64,000 nt of DNA from Novosphingobium resinovorum (GTDB lineage Bacteria; Pseudomonadota; Alphaproteobacteria; Sphingomonadales; Sphingomonadaceae), in assembly GCF_027922145.1 (NCBI RefSeq), contig NZ_BSFC01000011.1:620001-684000 (forward strand), written 5' to 3'. The notes under the pieces are model-generated. The model did not search any database. It was given only the letters and a program-made list of their open reading frames with translations, and was not told where the DNA came from. The translations under genes and the position numbers were made by a program. Every line of letters starts with the position of its first letter. The stretch's first letter is position 1. Of the stretch, positions 54,572 to 63,980 are shown piece by piece.

Positions 54572-56584
54572 ATGGCTCATGGGACTGGAAACGTGTCGCT
54601 GACTTTCGACGTTCGGGAAGACGGATTCACCTGCCTGCTGGCTGGCTGCGCGGTTCTGCGCGGATCGCCGCGCAGCCCAGCATTCGCGGTGGCGCGCGGC
54701 GCGGCCGAAGTGGAAATGGTGCGCGGCAACTTCGCCATCAGCGATGCGCCGACGGGCCGCGTGGAGCTGGGCTTCGCTGCGATCGACGGTGGCGATCTGG
54801 TCCTTTCGGCCAGTGCCGGGGCCGCGCCGATGCTGCGCGTTTCGGTGAAGGGCGATTCGCTGGACATCGCGGTGCTCGATCCCGCGTACGACCGCGTCTG
54901 GGTCGATCTGGCCGCGCTGCCGGGCGAGCATGTCTGGGGCGGCGGGGAGCAGATGAGCTACCTCGACCTGTCTGGCCGCCGCTTCCCGATCTGGACCAGC
55001 GAACCCGGCGTCGGACGCGACAAGTCCACCGAACTGACCCGCCTGATGGACCAGAACGGCATGGCCGGCGGCGATTACTGGTGGACCAACTATCCGCAGC
55101 CCACGTTCCTGACTTCCAGCCTTTGGGCCTGCCATTTGGGCAGCAGCGCCTATTCGGTGCTCGATTTCACCGACGGCGCGCGCCACCGGATCGAAGTGTG
55201 GGAAGGCGCCTTTACGCTCGAATTCTTCGCCGCCGGCGATCTTCCTGCGCTGGTCGGCGCACTCTCCAGCCGCTTCGGCCGCCAGCCCGCCCTGCCCGAC
55301 TGGGCGATCGGCGGCGCCATCGTCGGCCTCAAGGAAGGCGACGTCAGCTTCGCGCGTCTCGAGAAGATCATGGACGCGGGCGCCGAAGTTTCCGGCCTGT
55401 GGTGCGAGGACTGGATCGGCATCCGCCAGACCAGCTTCGGCCGCCGCCTGTTCTGGGACTGGTCGTGGAACGAGGCGCGCTATCCCGAACTGCCCGCCCG
55501 CATCGCCACGTTGGCGGAGAAAGGCGTGCGCTTCCTCGGCTACGTGAACCCCTACCTTGCCAATGACGGCAAGCAGTACGCCGAGGCCGAGGCGCTGGGC
55601 TACCTCGCGCTGCGGCAGGACTCGGACGCGGTCTATCTCGTCGATTTCGGCGAGTTCGACTGCGGCGTGGTGGACTTCACCAACCCCGCCGCGCTCGACT
55701 GGTTCGCCGACCGCGTGATCGGGCGCGAGATGCTGGACTTCGGCCTTTCGGGCTGGATGGCGGACTTCGGCGAGTACCTGCCGGTCGATCTGCGCCTCCA
55801 CGATGGCAGCGACCCGATGCTCATGCACAACCGCTGGCCCGTGCTCTGGGCCGAAGCGAATGCGCGCGCCGTGGCGTCGCGCGGCAAGACCGGCGAGGCA
55901 GTGTTCTTCATGCGCGCCGGCTTCTCGGGCGTGCAGGCGCATTGCCCGCTGCTGTGGGCGGGCGACCAGTCGGTGGACTTCACAAGGCACGACGGCATCA
56001 ACACCGTGCTGACGGCCGCGCTCTCGGCGGGGCTGGTCGGCAATGCCTATTCGCACAGCGACGTGGGCGGCTACACCAGCCTGCACGGCAATGTCCGCAC
56101 CGCCGACCTGATGATGCGCTGGTGCGAGCTGGGCGCATTCTCGCCGGTGATGCGCAGCCACGAGGGCAACCGCCCGGACGACAACCTGCAGATCGATTCG
56201 AGCCCCGAACTGCTCGGCCAGTTCGCCGCGATGTCGCACGTCCACAAGGCACTGGCGCCTTACGTGCGCCACCTCAGCGACGAAGCGGTGGCGACCGGCC
56301 TGCCGGTGCAGCGCCCGCTGTTCCTGCACTACTTCGAGGACACGCTGTTCAGCGTGCAGGACCAGTACCTCTACGGTGCCGACATGCTGGTGGCGCCGAT
56401 CATCGAGGCCGAGGCGACGCAGCGCGAAGTCATCCTGCCCGGCGACACACCGTGGCGTCACCTCTGGACCGGCGAGGACTTCGCCCCCGGCACGCATACC
56501 GTGGCCGCGCCTTATGGCCAGCCGCCCGTTTTCTACTTGCCCAACAGCAAGTTCGCGCCTCTCTTCGCGTCGTTGAAGGCATGA
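54572..56584 (+). CDS. smoI: Sulfoquinovosidase (YihQ/SmoI-type GH31)
   Basis: 670 residues (E. coli YihQ has 678). The resemblance to YihQ is long and close: SFGRRLFWDWSWN, GVRFLGYVNPYLA, GLSGWMADFGEYLP, WAGDQSVDF, SDVGGYTSL, RSHEGNRPDDN. By alignment the nucleophile is D398 and the acid/base D465. The sulfonate-binding set of the Agrobacterium-type enzymes (K-E-R-W-Y) is present as K254, E279, R292, W295, Y501 with matching spacing. It should release sulfoquinovose from sulfoquinovosyl glycerol. No signal peptide, so cytoplasmic. The start is uncertain: ATG 54572 has a weak site, GTG 54593 is possible. Confidence 0.88.
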   Translation: MAHGTGNVSLTFDVREDGFTCLLAGCAVLRGSPRSPAFAVARGAAEVEMVRGNFAISDAPTGRVELGFAAIDGGDLVLSASAGAAPMLRVSVKGDSLDIAVLDPAYDRVWVDLAALPGEHVWGGGEQMSYLDLSGRRFPIWTSEPGVGRDKSTELTRLMDQNGMAGGDYWWTNYPQPTFLTSSLWACHLGSSAYSVLDFTDGARHRIEVWEGAFTLEFFAAGDLPALVGALSSRFGRQPALPDWAIGGAIVGLKEGDVSFARLEKIMDAGAEVSGLWCEDWIGIRQTSFGRRLFWDWSWNEARYPELPARIATLAEKGVRFLGYVNPYLANDGKQYAEAEALGYLALRQDSDAVYLVDFGEFDCGVVDFTNPAALDWFADRVIGREMLDFGLSGWMADFGEYLPVDLRLHDGSDPMLMHNRWPVLWAEANARAVASRGKTGEAVFFMRAGFSGVQAHCPLLWAGDQSVDFTRHDGINTVLTAALSAGLVGNAYSHSDVGGYTSLHGNVRTADLMMRWCELGAFSPVMRSHEGNRPDDNLQIDSSPELLGQFAAMSHVHKALAPYVRHLSDEAVATGLPVQRPLFLHYFEDTLFSVQDQYLYGADMLVAPIIEAEATQREVILPGDTPWRHLWTGEDFAPGTHTVAAPYGQPPVFYLPNSKFAPLFASLKA

Positions 56585-56602
56585 CGAAAATGCTCCCCCT
56601 TC

Positions 56603-56684
56603 TCGTCATTGCGAGCGCAGCGCAGCAATCCAGGGCCGCGAAAAACGCCCTGGATTGCTTCGGCATGCGGCCTCGCAATGACGA
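56603..56684. repeat. Inverted repeat, family D, copy 4
   Basis: Left arm CGTCATTGCGAGCGCAGCGC; the right arm has an insertion (CTTCGGCATGCGGCCTCGCA). It fills the gap between the sulfoquinovosidase and LacI genes and may uncouple their expression. Confidence 0.9.
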
Positions 56685-56708
56685 ACGGTGGGGCCTGGGG
56701 GAGAGCAC

Positions 56709-57725
56709 ATGAGCGAACGGTCCAACATCAAGGACGTCTCGGCGCTGGCGGGCGTATCGATCAAGACGGTCAGCCGCGTGCTGAACGGGCACCGCTACGT
56801 CAGCACCGACACCAAGGAGCGCGTCGAGAAGGCGATGCAGGAACTCGGCTTCCGGCCGAGCGTCGCCGCGCGCATTCTGGCCGGGACCAAGTCGGGCCAG
56901 ATCGCGCTGATCTACGACAACCACAGCCCCTACTACATGAACCAGATCCAGATGGGCTGCTGGGAAGCCTGCCAGCAGAACGGCTCGCGCCTCCTCGCGC
57001 AGCCGGTGGACGTGGCGGGCCCGCTGGTGGGCGAACAGGTGCGCGGTCTCGTCACCGAAACGCATGTCGATGGGATCGTCCTCTCCTCCCCCGTCACCGA
57101 CTGCGTGCCGGTGCTCAAGGCGCTGGAGGGCATGGACATCCCCTTCGTGCGCATATCGCCGGGCACCAACCATGCGATGACCTCCTCGGTCTTCATGGAC
57201 GATGCCCAGGCGGCGGACGACATGACCAGCTACCTCATCGCGCACGGCCATCGCCACATCGGCTTCGTGAAGGGGCACTCCAACCACATGGCCTCGGAGG
57301 AGCGCCTGTTCGGCTACCGCCGCGCGCTAGACCGCGCGGGGCTGCCGTTCGAGCCCGCGCTGATCGCTCCGGGCGAGTTCGATTTCGACAGCGGCGTCGC
57401 CGCGGCGCAGCGGTTCCTCAAGGGCAAGCGCCGCCCCACCGCGATCTTCGCCAGCAACGACGACATGGCGGCGGGCGTGCTCTCCGTCGCGCACGACATG
57501 GGGCTGAACGTGCCCGACGACCTCTCGGTGGTCGGCTTCGATGACACCATGGTCGCGCGGATGGTCTGGCCGCAGCTGACCACGATCCGCCAGCCCACTC
57601 GCGAACTGGCGCATGCCGCCACGCAGCTTCTTCTCGAGGGCGCGCAGGCCACGCACCGGCGCCTTCCCCACGACCTGATCGAGCGTGCCTCGGTCTCCCG
57701 CATCAATCCCGATCTTCTCTCCTGA
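56709..57725 (+). CDS. LacI family transcriptional regulator
   Basis: 338 residues from MSERSNIKDVSALAGVS; GGGGGAG is 7 nt upstream. N-terminal HTH and hinge (DVSALAGVSIKTVSRVLNGHRYVSTDTKERV, FRPSVAARILAG), then a periplasmic-binding-protein-like sensor (IALIYDNHSPYYMNQIQMG, HRHIGFVKGH, DDLSVVGFDDTMVARMVWPQLTTIRQP). Located in the operon for sulfoquinovose use, it is the obvious local repressor, sensing sulfoquinovose or its glycoside, and likely acts at the two 19-bp sites. It ends 11 nt before the reductase gene. Confidence 0.94.
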   Translation: MSERSNIKDVSALAGVSIKTVSRVLNGHRYVSTDTKERVEKAMQELGFRPSVAARILAGTKSGQIALIYDNHSPYYMNQIQMGCWEACQQNGSRLLAQPVDVAGPLVGEQVRGLVTETHVDGIVLSSPVTDCVPVLKALEGMDIPFVRISPGTNHAMTSSVFMDDAQAADDMTSYLIAHGHRHIGFVKGHSNHMASEERLFGYRRALDRAGLPFEPALIAPGEFDFDSGVAAAQRFLKGKRRPTAIFASNDDMAAGVLSVAHDMGLNVPDDLSVVGFDDTMVARMVWPQLTTIRQPTRELAHAATQLLLEGAQATHRRLPHDLIERASVSRINPDLLS

Positions 57726-57736
57726 CAGGAACACCC

Positions 57737-58642
57737 ATGACCTACCTCCCCTCCCCGGCCGCCCGCCGCCCGCTTGGCAAGAGCGGTATCGAAGTCTCTG
57801 CCCTCGCCTGGGGCAACTGGCGCATGGAAGGCGAGGCCGCCGATGCCGTGCGCCTGCTGCATGCCGCGCTCGATGCCGGGATCGACTTCATCGACACCGC
57901 CGACATCTACGGCTTCGACGGCAAGGGCGGCTTCGGCGATGCGGAAGCGCTGCTGGGCAAGGCGCTCGCCAGCGAACCGGGCCTGCGCGACAAGCTGGTG
58001 ATCGCCACCAAGGGCGGCATCATGCCCCCCCTGCCTTACGATTCGAGCGCCGAATACCTCACCAGCGCCATCGACGCCTCGCTCACCCGCCTCGGCACCG
58101 ACAGCGTCGAGCTGTGGCAGATCCATCGCCCCGACATCCTCACGCACCCTTCGGAAATCGCAAAGGCCGTCGAAGCGGCACATAAGGCGGGCAAGATCCG
58201 CAGCTTCGGCGTTTCCAACTTCACCACCAGCCAGATCGCCACGCTGCAGCAGTTCGTGAGCCTGCCGATCGTCTCCACCCAGCCGGAAATCTCGGCCCTG
58301 CGCCTCGAGACGATCGAGAACGGCGAGCTGGATCAGGCGATCGCCATGGACATGGCCGTGCTGGCCTGGTCGCCGCTGGGCGGTGGCCGCATCGCCAACC
58401 CCGAGGACGCGCGCACCAAGGAAGTCGCCGCGTTGCTGGATCAGGCGGCGGAAGAGTTCGGCGTGTCGCGCACCGCGGCCGCCTACAGCTGGATCATGGC
58501 GCACCCCGCGCGCGTCATCCCCATCGTCGGATCACAAAAGGCAGACCGGATCGCGGAAAGCGCTGACGCACTCAAGGTCCGCTGGACCCGCGCCAGCTGG
58601 TACGCGGTACTGGTCGCATCGAAAGGAGAGCCCCTGCCGTGA
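57737..58642 (+). CDS. smoB: Aldo/keto reductase, SmoB-like
   Basis: 301 residues. AKR tetrad: Asp and Tyr in FIDTADIYG, Lys in VIATKGG, His in LWQIHRPD; NADPH-binding SPLGGGRIANPED and GSQKADRIAESADAL. AGGAA precedes the ATG. In the Agrobacterium sulfoquinovose pathway the AKR SmoB reduces 6-oxo-glucose to glucose. Its place, stop-start overlapping the SsuD-like monooxygenase gene and downstream of a sulfoquinovosidase, supports that role; the family alone would not. Confidence 0.85.
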   Translation: MTYLPSPAARRPLGKSGIEVSALAWGNWRMEGEAADAVRLLHAALDAGIDFIDTADIYGFDGKGGFGDAEALLGKALASEPGLRDKLVIATKGGIMPPLPYDSSAEYLTSAIDASLTRLGTDSVELWQIHRPDILTHPSEIAKAVEAAHKAGKIRSFGVSNFTTSQIATLQQFVSLPIVSTQPEISALRLETIENGELDQAIAMDMAVLAWSPLGGGRIANPEDARTKEVAALLDQAAEEFGVSRTAAAYSWIMAHPARVIPIVGSQKADRIAESADALKVRWTRASWYAVLVASKGEPLP

Positions 58643-59712
58643 GTGCAACAGACAAGACCTGTGAGGTAAGCTGGTTTTCGGCGCTGTGCGACGATGACTA
58701 CGAGTTCCTCGGCCAGCCCGATCCCGCGCTGGCCTCCAGCTGGGAGCATTGCCGCAACATCGTGCTGCAGGCCGAAAAGGGCGGGTTCGACAACATCCTG
58801 CTCCCCTCCGGCTATGCGCTGGGCATCGACACCACCATGTTCGCGGGCGCCATCGCCCCGCTGGTGGAGAAGATCCGCCTGCTCTGGGCCGTGCGCATGG
58901 GCGAGGACTGGCCGCCGCAGCTGGCGCGCCGCATCGCCACGCTCGACCGCATCCTGGGCGGGCGGCTGACGGTGAACATCATCTCGTCCGACCTGCCGGG
59001 CGAGAAGCTGGACAGCCGCGCCCGCTACCAGCGCACGCTCGAGGTGATGCAGATCCTCAAGATCATGCTGAACGGCGAGCACCTGAAGTACGAGGGCGAG
59101 TTCTACAACCTCGACCTGCCCCCGGCGCGCATCACCACGGTATCGGGCAAGTGCCCGCCACTCTATTTCGGCGGCCTGTCCGAAGACGCGCGCGAGGCGG
59201 CGGCCAAGGGCTGCGACGTCTACCTGATGTGGCCCGACACGATGGATAAGGTGCGCGAGACGATCGCAGACATGACCGCGCGCGCGGCGAAATACGGCCG
59301 CACGCTCAAGTTCGGCTACCGCGCCCACGTCATCGTGCGCGAGACCGAGGACGAGGCGCGCGTCTATGCCGACCGCCTGCTGTCCAAGCTGGACGATGCA
59401 GCCGGTGAGGCGATCCGCCAGAAGTCGCTGGACACCGCGAGCGTTGGTGTGACCCGTCAGGCGGAACTGCGCGGTGCTGCGGGCGGCGACGGCTTCGTGG
59501 AAGAGAACCTGTGGACCGGCATCGGCCGCGCACGTTCGGGCTGCGGGGCTGCCATCGTCGGCGATCCGGATCAGGTGCTGGCGAAGATCCGCGCCTATCA
59601 GGCCGAGGGCATCGATGCCTTCATCCTGTCGGGCTATCCGCATGCGGCGGAGGCGGATCTGTTCTCGCGGCATGTCCTGCCGCAGATCAACCACGCGCCG
59701 CTGGCGCTTTGA
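58639..59712 (+). CDS. smoC: SsuD-like sulfoquinovose monooxygenase, SmoC-like
   Basis: 357 residues from GTG overlapping the reductase stop by 4 nt. It follows alkanesulfonate monooxygenase SsuD throughout: AVRMGEDWPPQLARRIATLDRILGGRLTVNI in pieces, CPPLYFGGLSEDAREAAA, FGYRAHVIVRETEDEA, and the late GCGAAIVGDPDQVLAKI and GIDAFILSGYPHAAEA. Such enzymes use FMNH2 and O2 to cleave a C-S bond, here from sulfoquinovose giving 6-oxo-glucose and sulfite. The matching flavin reductase is not encoded nearby. An ordinary alkanesulfonate substrate is the alternative. Confidence 0.85.
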   Translation: MSATDKTCEVSWFSALCDDDYEFLGQPDPALASSWEHCRNIVLQAEKGGFDNILLPSGYALGIDTTMFAGAIAPLVEKIRLLWAVRMGEDWPPQLARRIATLDRILGGRLTVNIISSDLPGEKLDSRARYQRTLEVMQILKIMLNGEHLKYEGEFYNLDLPPARITTVSGKCPPLYFGGLSEDAREAAAKGCDVYLMWPDTMDKVRETIADMTARAAKYGRTLKFGYRAHVIVRETEDEARVYADRLLSKLDDAAGEAIRQKSLDTASVGVTRQAELRGAAGGDGFVEENLWTGIGRARSGCGAAIVGDPDQVLAKIRAYQAEGIDAFILSGYPHAAEADLFSRHVLPQINHAPLAL

Positions 59713-59717
59713 TACCA

Positions 59718-59840
59718 TCGTCGTCCCGGACCTGATCCGGGACCGGTGGCTGTCTTTAGGTGAGTGCTGGCCGCTGGGCGCCCCGCCGATGGGTGGGCCC
59801 CGCTCACGGTCAGCGGTCCCGGATCAAGTCCGGGACGATG
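59718..59840. repeat. Inverted repeat, family B, copy 6
   Basis: Left arm with one change (CGTCCCGGACCTGATCCGGG), right arm TCCCGGATCAAGTCCGGGAC; spacer about 60 bp including CTGTCTTTAGG, as in other copies. Confidence 0.9.
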
Positions 59841-59864
59841 GGGTAGACCCTGCTCTCTTCAATT

Positions 59865-59951
59865 CGTCATTCCCGAGGAGGCGGGAACCCAACTCCTGAC
59901 GGTGCCTATTGCACGAACATCAGATGGGCCCCCGCCTTCGCGGGGGTGACG
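59865..59951. repeat. Inverted repeat, family F, copy 4
   Basis: More diverged copy: left arm GTCATTCCCGAGGAGGCGGG, right arm CCCCCGCCTTCGCGGGGGTG. Confidence 0.85.
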
Positions 59952-60028
59952 ACGGGGGAGTGGAAGGCGCCGCCTTCCTGATTTCGCCAGCCACGAGGGA
60001 GGGCGCCAAGGCACCCTCCCCCCTCGGC

Positions 60029-62293
60029 TCAATGCCCGTCGGCAGCGCAGACCGCGATGCTGGTCAGGTTCAGGATGCCGCGCGCGGTGACACCCGGGGT
60101 CAGCACGTGGATCGGCTGCGACAGGCCCAGCAGCATCGGGCCGACGGTCGGCGAACTGGACGAGGCCGACAGCGCCGTCAGCGTGATGTTCGCCGCATCG
60201 AGGTTCGGCATGACCAACAGGTTCGCCGCGCCCTCGAAGCCCGAATCCGGCACCAGCTTCTCGCGCAGCGCCTGGCTGAGCGCGGCGTCGGCGTGCATTT
60301 CGCCGTCCACGCGCAGTTCCGGCGCGACCTTGCGCACCAGCTGCGCCGCCGAGCGCATCTTGCGCGCGCTGGGGCTGTTCGACGAACCGAAGTTCGAGTG
60401 CGACAGCAGTGCCACCTTCGGATCGAGGCCGAAACGGCGCACCGCATCCGCCGCCAGCACCGTCATCTCGGCGATCTGTTCAGGCGTCGGATCGGGCACC
60501 ATGTGGGTGTCGGTCAGGAACAGCACGCCGGCATCGAGGATCAGGCCCGACAGCGCATAGACGCGCTTCACGTCGGGCGCGCGGTCGATGATGCGCAACA
60601 CGTGCTCGATCTGGCCCCAGTACTCCGAGTTGCCGCCGACCAGCGCCGCATCGACCTTGCCGGTGCGCAGCAGCATCGCGGCGGTGACGGTCGGGCGGCG
60701 GTAGGTGTGGCGCAGCACTTCGGCAGTCGGCACGCCCTTGCGGCTGGCGATGGCACCGTAGGCCGCGACGAGTTCGCCCATCAGTTCGTGGTCGGTCTCG
60801 GGATCGACGAGATCGACGTGCTCGCCAAGGCGGAACGACAGGCCGAGTTCGGGCAGCTTCTGCTCCAGAATCCGGCGGCGGCCCACCAGCGTCGGGCGCA
60901 CCATGCCTTCGTCGAGCGCATCCTGCACCGCGCGCAGCACGCGTTCGTCCTCGCCCTCGCCGTAAGCGACGCGCTTCATCGCCCCGCGCGCGGCCTGGTA
61001 GACCGGCAGCATGAGCTGGCCCGAGCGGGTGTTCATGTTCGCCAGCGACCGCTTGTACTCGGCGATGTCGAGCGTCTTGGTCGCGACGCCCGAATCCATC
61101 GCCGCCCTGGCGACGGCGCCGGCGATCTCGACGATCAGGCGCGGGTCGAACGGGGTGGGGATGATGTACTCGGGGCCGAACACCAGCTTGCGGCCGCCGT
61201 ATGCCTGCGCGACGCTGTCATGCGCGGGCATGCGCGCCAGACCGGCGATGGCCTCGGCGGCGGCGGCCTTCATCGCCTCGTTGATCTGCGTCGCGCCCGC
61301 ATCGAGCGCGCCGCGGAAGATGTAGGGGAAGCACAGGACGTTGTTGACCTGATTCGGATAGTCCGAACGGCCCGTGGCGATGATCGCATCGGGGCGCACT
61401 TCGCGGGCGGCCTCGGGGCGGATTTCCGGCTCGGGGTTGGCGAGCGCGAAGATCAGCGGCTTGTCGCCCAGCAGCGGCAGCCACTCCGGCTTGAGCACGC
61501 CCGGCGCCGAAAGGCCGAGGAACACGGTGGCGCCCGGCAGCACGTCAGGCAGCGAACGCGCGTTGGTATCGCGGGCATAGCGCGCCATGTTGGGCAACAT
61601 GCCCTCGCGGCCGGAATGGATCACGCCGTCCTTGTCGGTCAGCGTCACGTTCTCGATCGGCAGGCCCATCGAGACGAGCAGGTCGACGCAGGCAAGCGCC
61701 GCAGCGCCCGCGCCCGAAGTGACCAGCTTGGCGTCGGCCAGCGTGCGGCCCTGCAGCACCAGCGCATTGCGCACGGCGGCGGCGACGACGATCGCGGTGC
61801 CGTGCTGGTCGTCATGGAACACCGGGATGTTCATGCGCTTCTTCAGCTCGGCTTCGATGTAGAAGCACTCGGGCGCCTTGATGTCCTCAAGGTTGATGCC
61901 GCCGAAGGTCGGCTCCAGCAGCGCGACCGCTTCGATGAATTTGTCGGCGTCGGTGGTGTCGACCTCGATGTCGAACACGTCGATGTCGGCGAACTTCTTG
62001 AACAGGACGGCCTTGCCTTCCATCACCGGCTTCGAGGCCAGCGCGCCGATCGCGCCGAGGCCGAGCACGGCGGTGCCGTTCGAGATCACCGCGACGAGGT
62101 TGCCGCGCGCGGTATAGTCCAGCGCCTTGGCGGGATCTTCAGCGATTTCCATGCAGGGCACCGCGACGCCGGGCGAATAGGCCAGCGCGAGGTCGCGCTG
62201 GTTCACCATGCGCTTGGTCGGTTCGATGGTCAGCTTGCCGGGCCGAGGCAGGCGGTGGTAATCAAGTGCGGCGCGGCGCAGCGTCTCGTCCAT
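60029..62293 (-). CDS. maeB: NADP-dependent malic enzyme with phosphotransacetylase-like domain
   Basis: 754 residues. The malic domain starts [27 protein letters not shown] and contains [18 protein letters not shown] (metal-binding) and [14 protein letters not shown] binding is [17 protein letters not shown]. From about residue 430 a phosphate acetyltransferase-like domain follows ([29 protein letters not shown]), which is regulatory in MaeB. It decarboxylates malate to pyruvate, providing NADPH. GGGA precedes the ATG. Single gene, convergent on the sulfoquinovose operon. Confidence 0.97.
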   Translation of the reverse strand: MDETLRRAALDYHRLPRPGKLTIEPTKRMVNQRDLALAYSPGVAVPCMEIAEDPAKALDYTARGNLVAVISNGTAVLGLGAIGALASKPVMEGKAVLFKKFADIDVFDIEVDTTDADKFIEAVALLEPTFGGINLEDIKAPECFYIEAELKKRMNIPVFHDDQHGTAIVVAAAVRNALVLQGRTLADAKLVTSGAGAAALACVDLLVSMGLPIENVTLTDKDGVIHSGREGMLPNMARYARDTNARSLPDVLPGATVFLGLSAPGVLKPEWLPLLGDKPLIFALANPEPEIRPEAAREVRPDAIIATGRSDYPNQVNNVLCFPYIFRGALDAGATQINEAMKAAAAEAIAGLARMPAHDSVAQAYGGRKLVFGPEYIIPTPFDPRLIVEIAGAVARAAMDSGVATKTLDIAEYKRSLANMNTRSGQLMLPVYQAARGAMKRVAYGEGEDERVLRAVQDALDEGMVRPTLVGRRRILEQKLPELGLSFRLGEHVDLVDPETDHELMGELVAAYGAIASRKGVPTAEVLRHTYRRPTVTAAMLLRTGKVDAALVGGNSEYWGQIEHVLRIIDRAPDVKRVYALSGLILDAGVLFLTDTHMVPDPTPEQIAEMTVLAADAVRRFGLDPKVALLSHSNFGSSNSPSARKMRSAAQLVRKVAPELRVDGEMHADAALSQALREKLVPDSGFEGAANLLVMPNLDAANITLTALSASSSSPTVGPMLLGLSQPIHVLTPGVTARGILNLTSIAVCAADGH

Positions 62294-62528
62294 GTGTTCG
62301 TCCCGTGGTCAGTGGCCAAAGTCAGCGTGCGATCCCATCGTCGAGGCGATAGGATTCGCTGCTCCCACAACACGGTTCGGGCGCGCCTGTCGAGTGCCTT
62401 AGGCGCAAAATCGGGACGATCGACACACTTCGTCATGCCCAGCGGGCACGGACGGCCATCGCACACCGGCTCGGTGGGGTGGTGCGCAAGGACCGTCCGC
62501 GATCCCGGCTCTCACCGGGACCAAGGGG

Positions 62529-63980
62529 TTAACGGGCGGGCTGTTCGCCTCCGACCGGAGTGGTTTCCTCCAGGCCGCCGCCCAGCGAGCGATATAGCTC
62601 CACCAGATTGCTGGCCTGCGTCAGCCGCGTGGTAACCAGCGCCTGCTCGGCCCCGTAGGCGGTGCGCTGGGCGTCGAGCGTGGTCAGGAACGAATCCACG
62701 CCCGAACGGAACCGCGCGTCGGACAGCTTCGCCGCCACGCCCGCAGCCTCGGCGCGCGTGGTCTGCGCACGGATCTGGTCGCCGATGCGGCCGCGCTGGG
62801 CAAGTGCGTCGGAGACTTCCTTGAACGCGGTCTGGACCGCCTTCTCGTAAGTCGCGACGGCCACCTTCTGCGACGCCTTGGCGTATTCGAGATTGCCCGA
62901 GCGGCGCCCGAAGTCGAACAGCGGCAGCGAGGCGCTGGGCGAGCCGGTGTAGGTATAGCTGCCGTCCTTGAACAGGCCGCCCAGCGCGGTGCTCAGCGTG
63001 CCGAGCGTGCCGGTCAGCGAGATCGTCGGGAAGAACGCCGCGCGCGCCGCGCCGATGTTGGCGTTCTCGGCGATCAACTGGTGTTCGGCCTGCAGCACGT
63101 CGGGGCGGCGCAGCAGGACTTCGGAGGACACGTCACCCGGCAGCGCGTCACGGGTCATCGGCTCGGTGCCGAAGCCGGTGGGCAGTTGCTCCGCCGCGAC
63201 GGTGGTGCCGACCAGCAGGTTGAGCGCGTTCTGATCCCGCGCCACGCTGGTTTCCAGCGCGGCGATGTCGTTGAGCGCGCCCTGATAGCTGGTTTCCGCC
63301 TGCCGCACTTCCAGTTCCGAGCCGGTGCCGATGCGGAACTGCGCGCGGGTGAGGTCCAGCGTCTTCTCAAACGCCTTCGCCGTCTCGCGCGAGAGGCGCA
63401 GCTGTTCGCTGTCCGAGGCCATCGTCAGCCAGGCATTAGCGATCTCGGCGATGAGGCTGATCCGCGCCGAACGCTGGGCCTCCTCGCTGGCGAAGTATTG
63501 TTCCTGCGCGGCGCGCGACAGGTTGCGGACACGGCCGAACAGGTCGAGTTCGAAGGCCGAAAGGCCCACGGTCGCCTGATAGATCTCGATGTCCGAACTC
63601 CCACCCGTACCACCGGCCGCGCCCGCGCCCATCAGGTTGTTGGTGTAAGTCGCGGTGCCGGTGGCATTGACCGTGGGCAACCGGTCGGCGCGCTGGACGC
63701 GGTACTGCGCCCGCGCCTGCTGGACGTTGCCCGCCGCGATCCGCAGATCTCGGTTGTTGGCAAGGCCCGCCTCGATGACCTGCCGCAGCCTGTCGTCGAG
63801 GAAGAAGTCCCGCCAGCCGATGCGCGAGACGTCCTGCGCATCGGTCGGGGCGGCCGGGTAGACGCCGCCCTGCGGCAGCGCCACCGGGACGGCGCCCGCC
63901 GGTCGCTCATACTTGGGGGCAAGGTTACACCCGGCGAGCAGCGTGGTGCCGGCGAGCAGGATGAGGATCGACTTTTTCAT
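62529..63980 (-). CDS. Outer-membrane efflux lipoprotein (OprM/NodT family)
   Basis: 483 residues. Lipoprotein signal MKKSILILLAGTTLLAGC with the lipid Cys at 18. Two outer-membrane efflux repeats (DLFGRVRNLSRAAQEQYFASEEAQRSARI; ELEVRQAETSYQGALNDIAALE; FPTISLTGTLGTLST; LPLFDFGRRSGNLEYAKASQKVAVATYEKAVQTAFKEV in pieces). This is the TolC-like channel of a tripartite RND pump; the adaptor and inner-membrane genes would lie upstream, beyond the right edge. AGGAAAG is upstream of the ATG. Confidence 0.95.
   Translation of the reverse strand: MKKSILILLAGTTLLAGCNLAPKYERPAGAVPVALPQGGVYPAAPTDAQDVSRIGWRDFFLDDRLRQVIEAGLANNRDLRIAAGNVQQARAQYRVQRADRLPTVNATGTATYTNNLMGAGAAGGTGGSSDIEIYQATVGLSAFELDLFGRVRNLSRAAQEQYFASEEAQRSARISLIAEIANAWLTMASDSEQLRLSRETAKAFEKTLDLTRAQFRIGTGSELEVRQAETSYQGALNDIAALETSVARDQNALNLLVGTTVAAEQLPTGFGTEPMTRDALPGDVSSEVLLRRPDVLQAEHQLIAENANIGAARAAFFPTISLTGTLGTLSTALGGLFKDGSYTYTGSPSASLPLFDFGRRSGNLEYAKASQKVAVATYEKAVQTAFKEVSDALAQRGRIGDQIRAQTTRAEAAGVAAKLSDARFRSGVDSFLTTLDAQRTAYGAEQALVTTRLTQASNLVELYRSLGGGLEETTPVGGEQPAR

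Larger units (their letters stand above)
59713..60028. other. Intergenic region filled with two repeats
   Basis: About 316 bases between the convergent ends of the monooxygenase and malic enzyme genes. It contains a family B and a family F palindrome; nothing else is visible. Either could act as the terminator. Confidence 0.75.

Noticed and set aside
54572..56584. Plain GH31 alpha-glucosidase or alpha-xylosidase.
   Set aside because: The close match to YihQ over the whole catalytic domain, the K-E-R-W-Y residues and the neighbouring monooxygenase/reductase pair favour sulfoquinovosidase.
59909..62635. A 908-codon open frame on the plus strand.
   Set aside because: It is a shadow of the malic enzyme gene on the other strand; high GC leaves such frames open.
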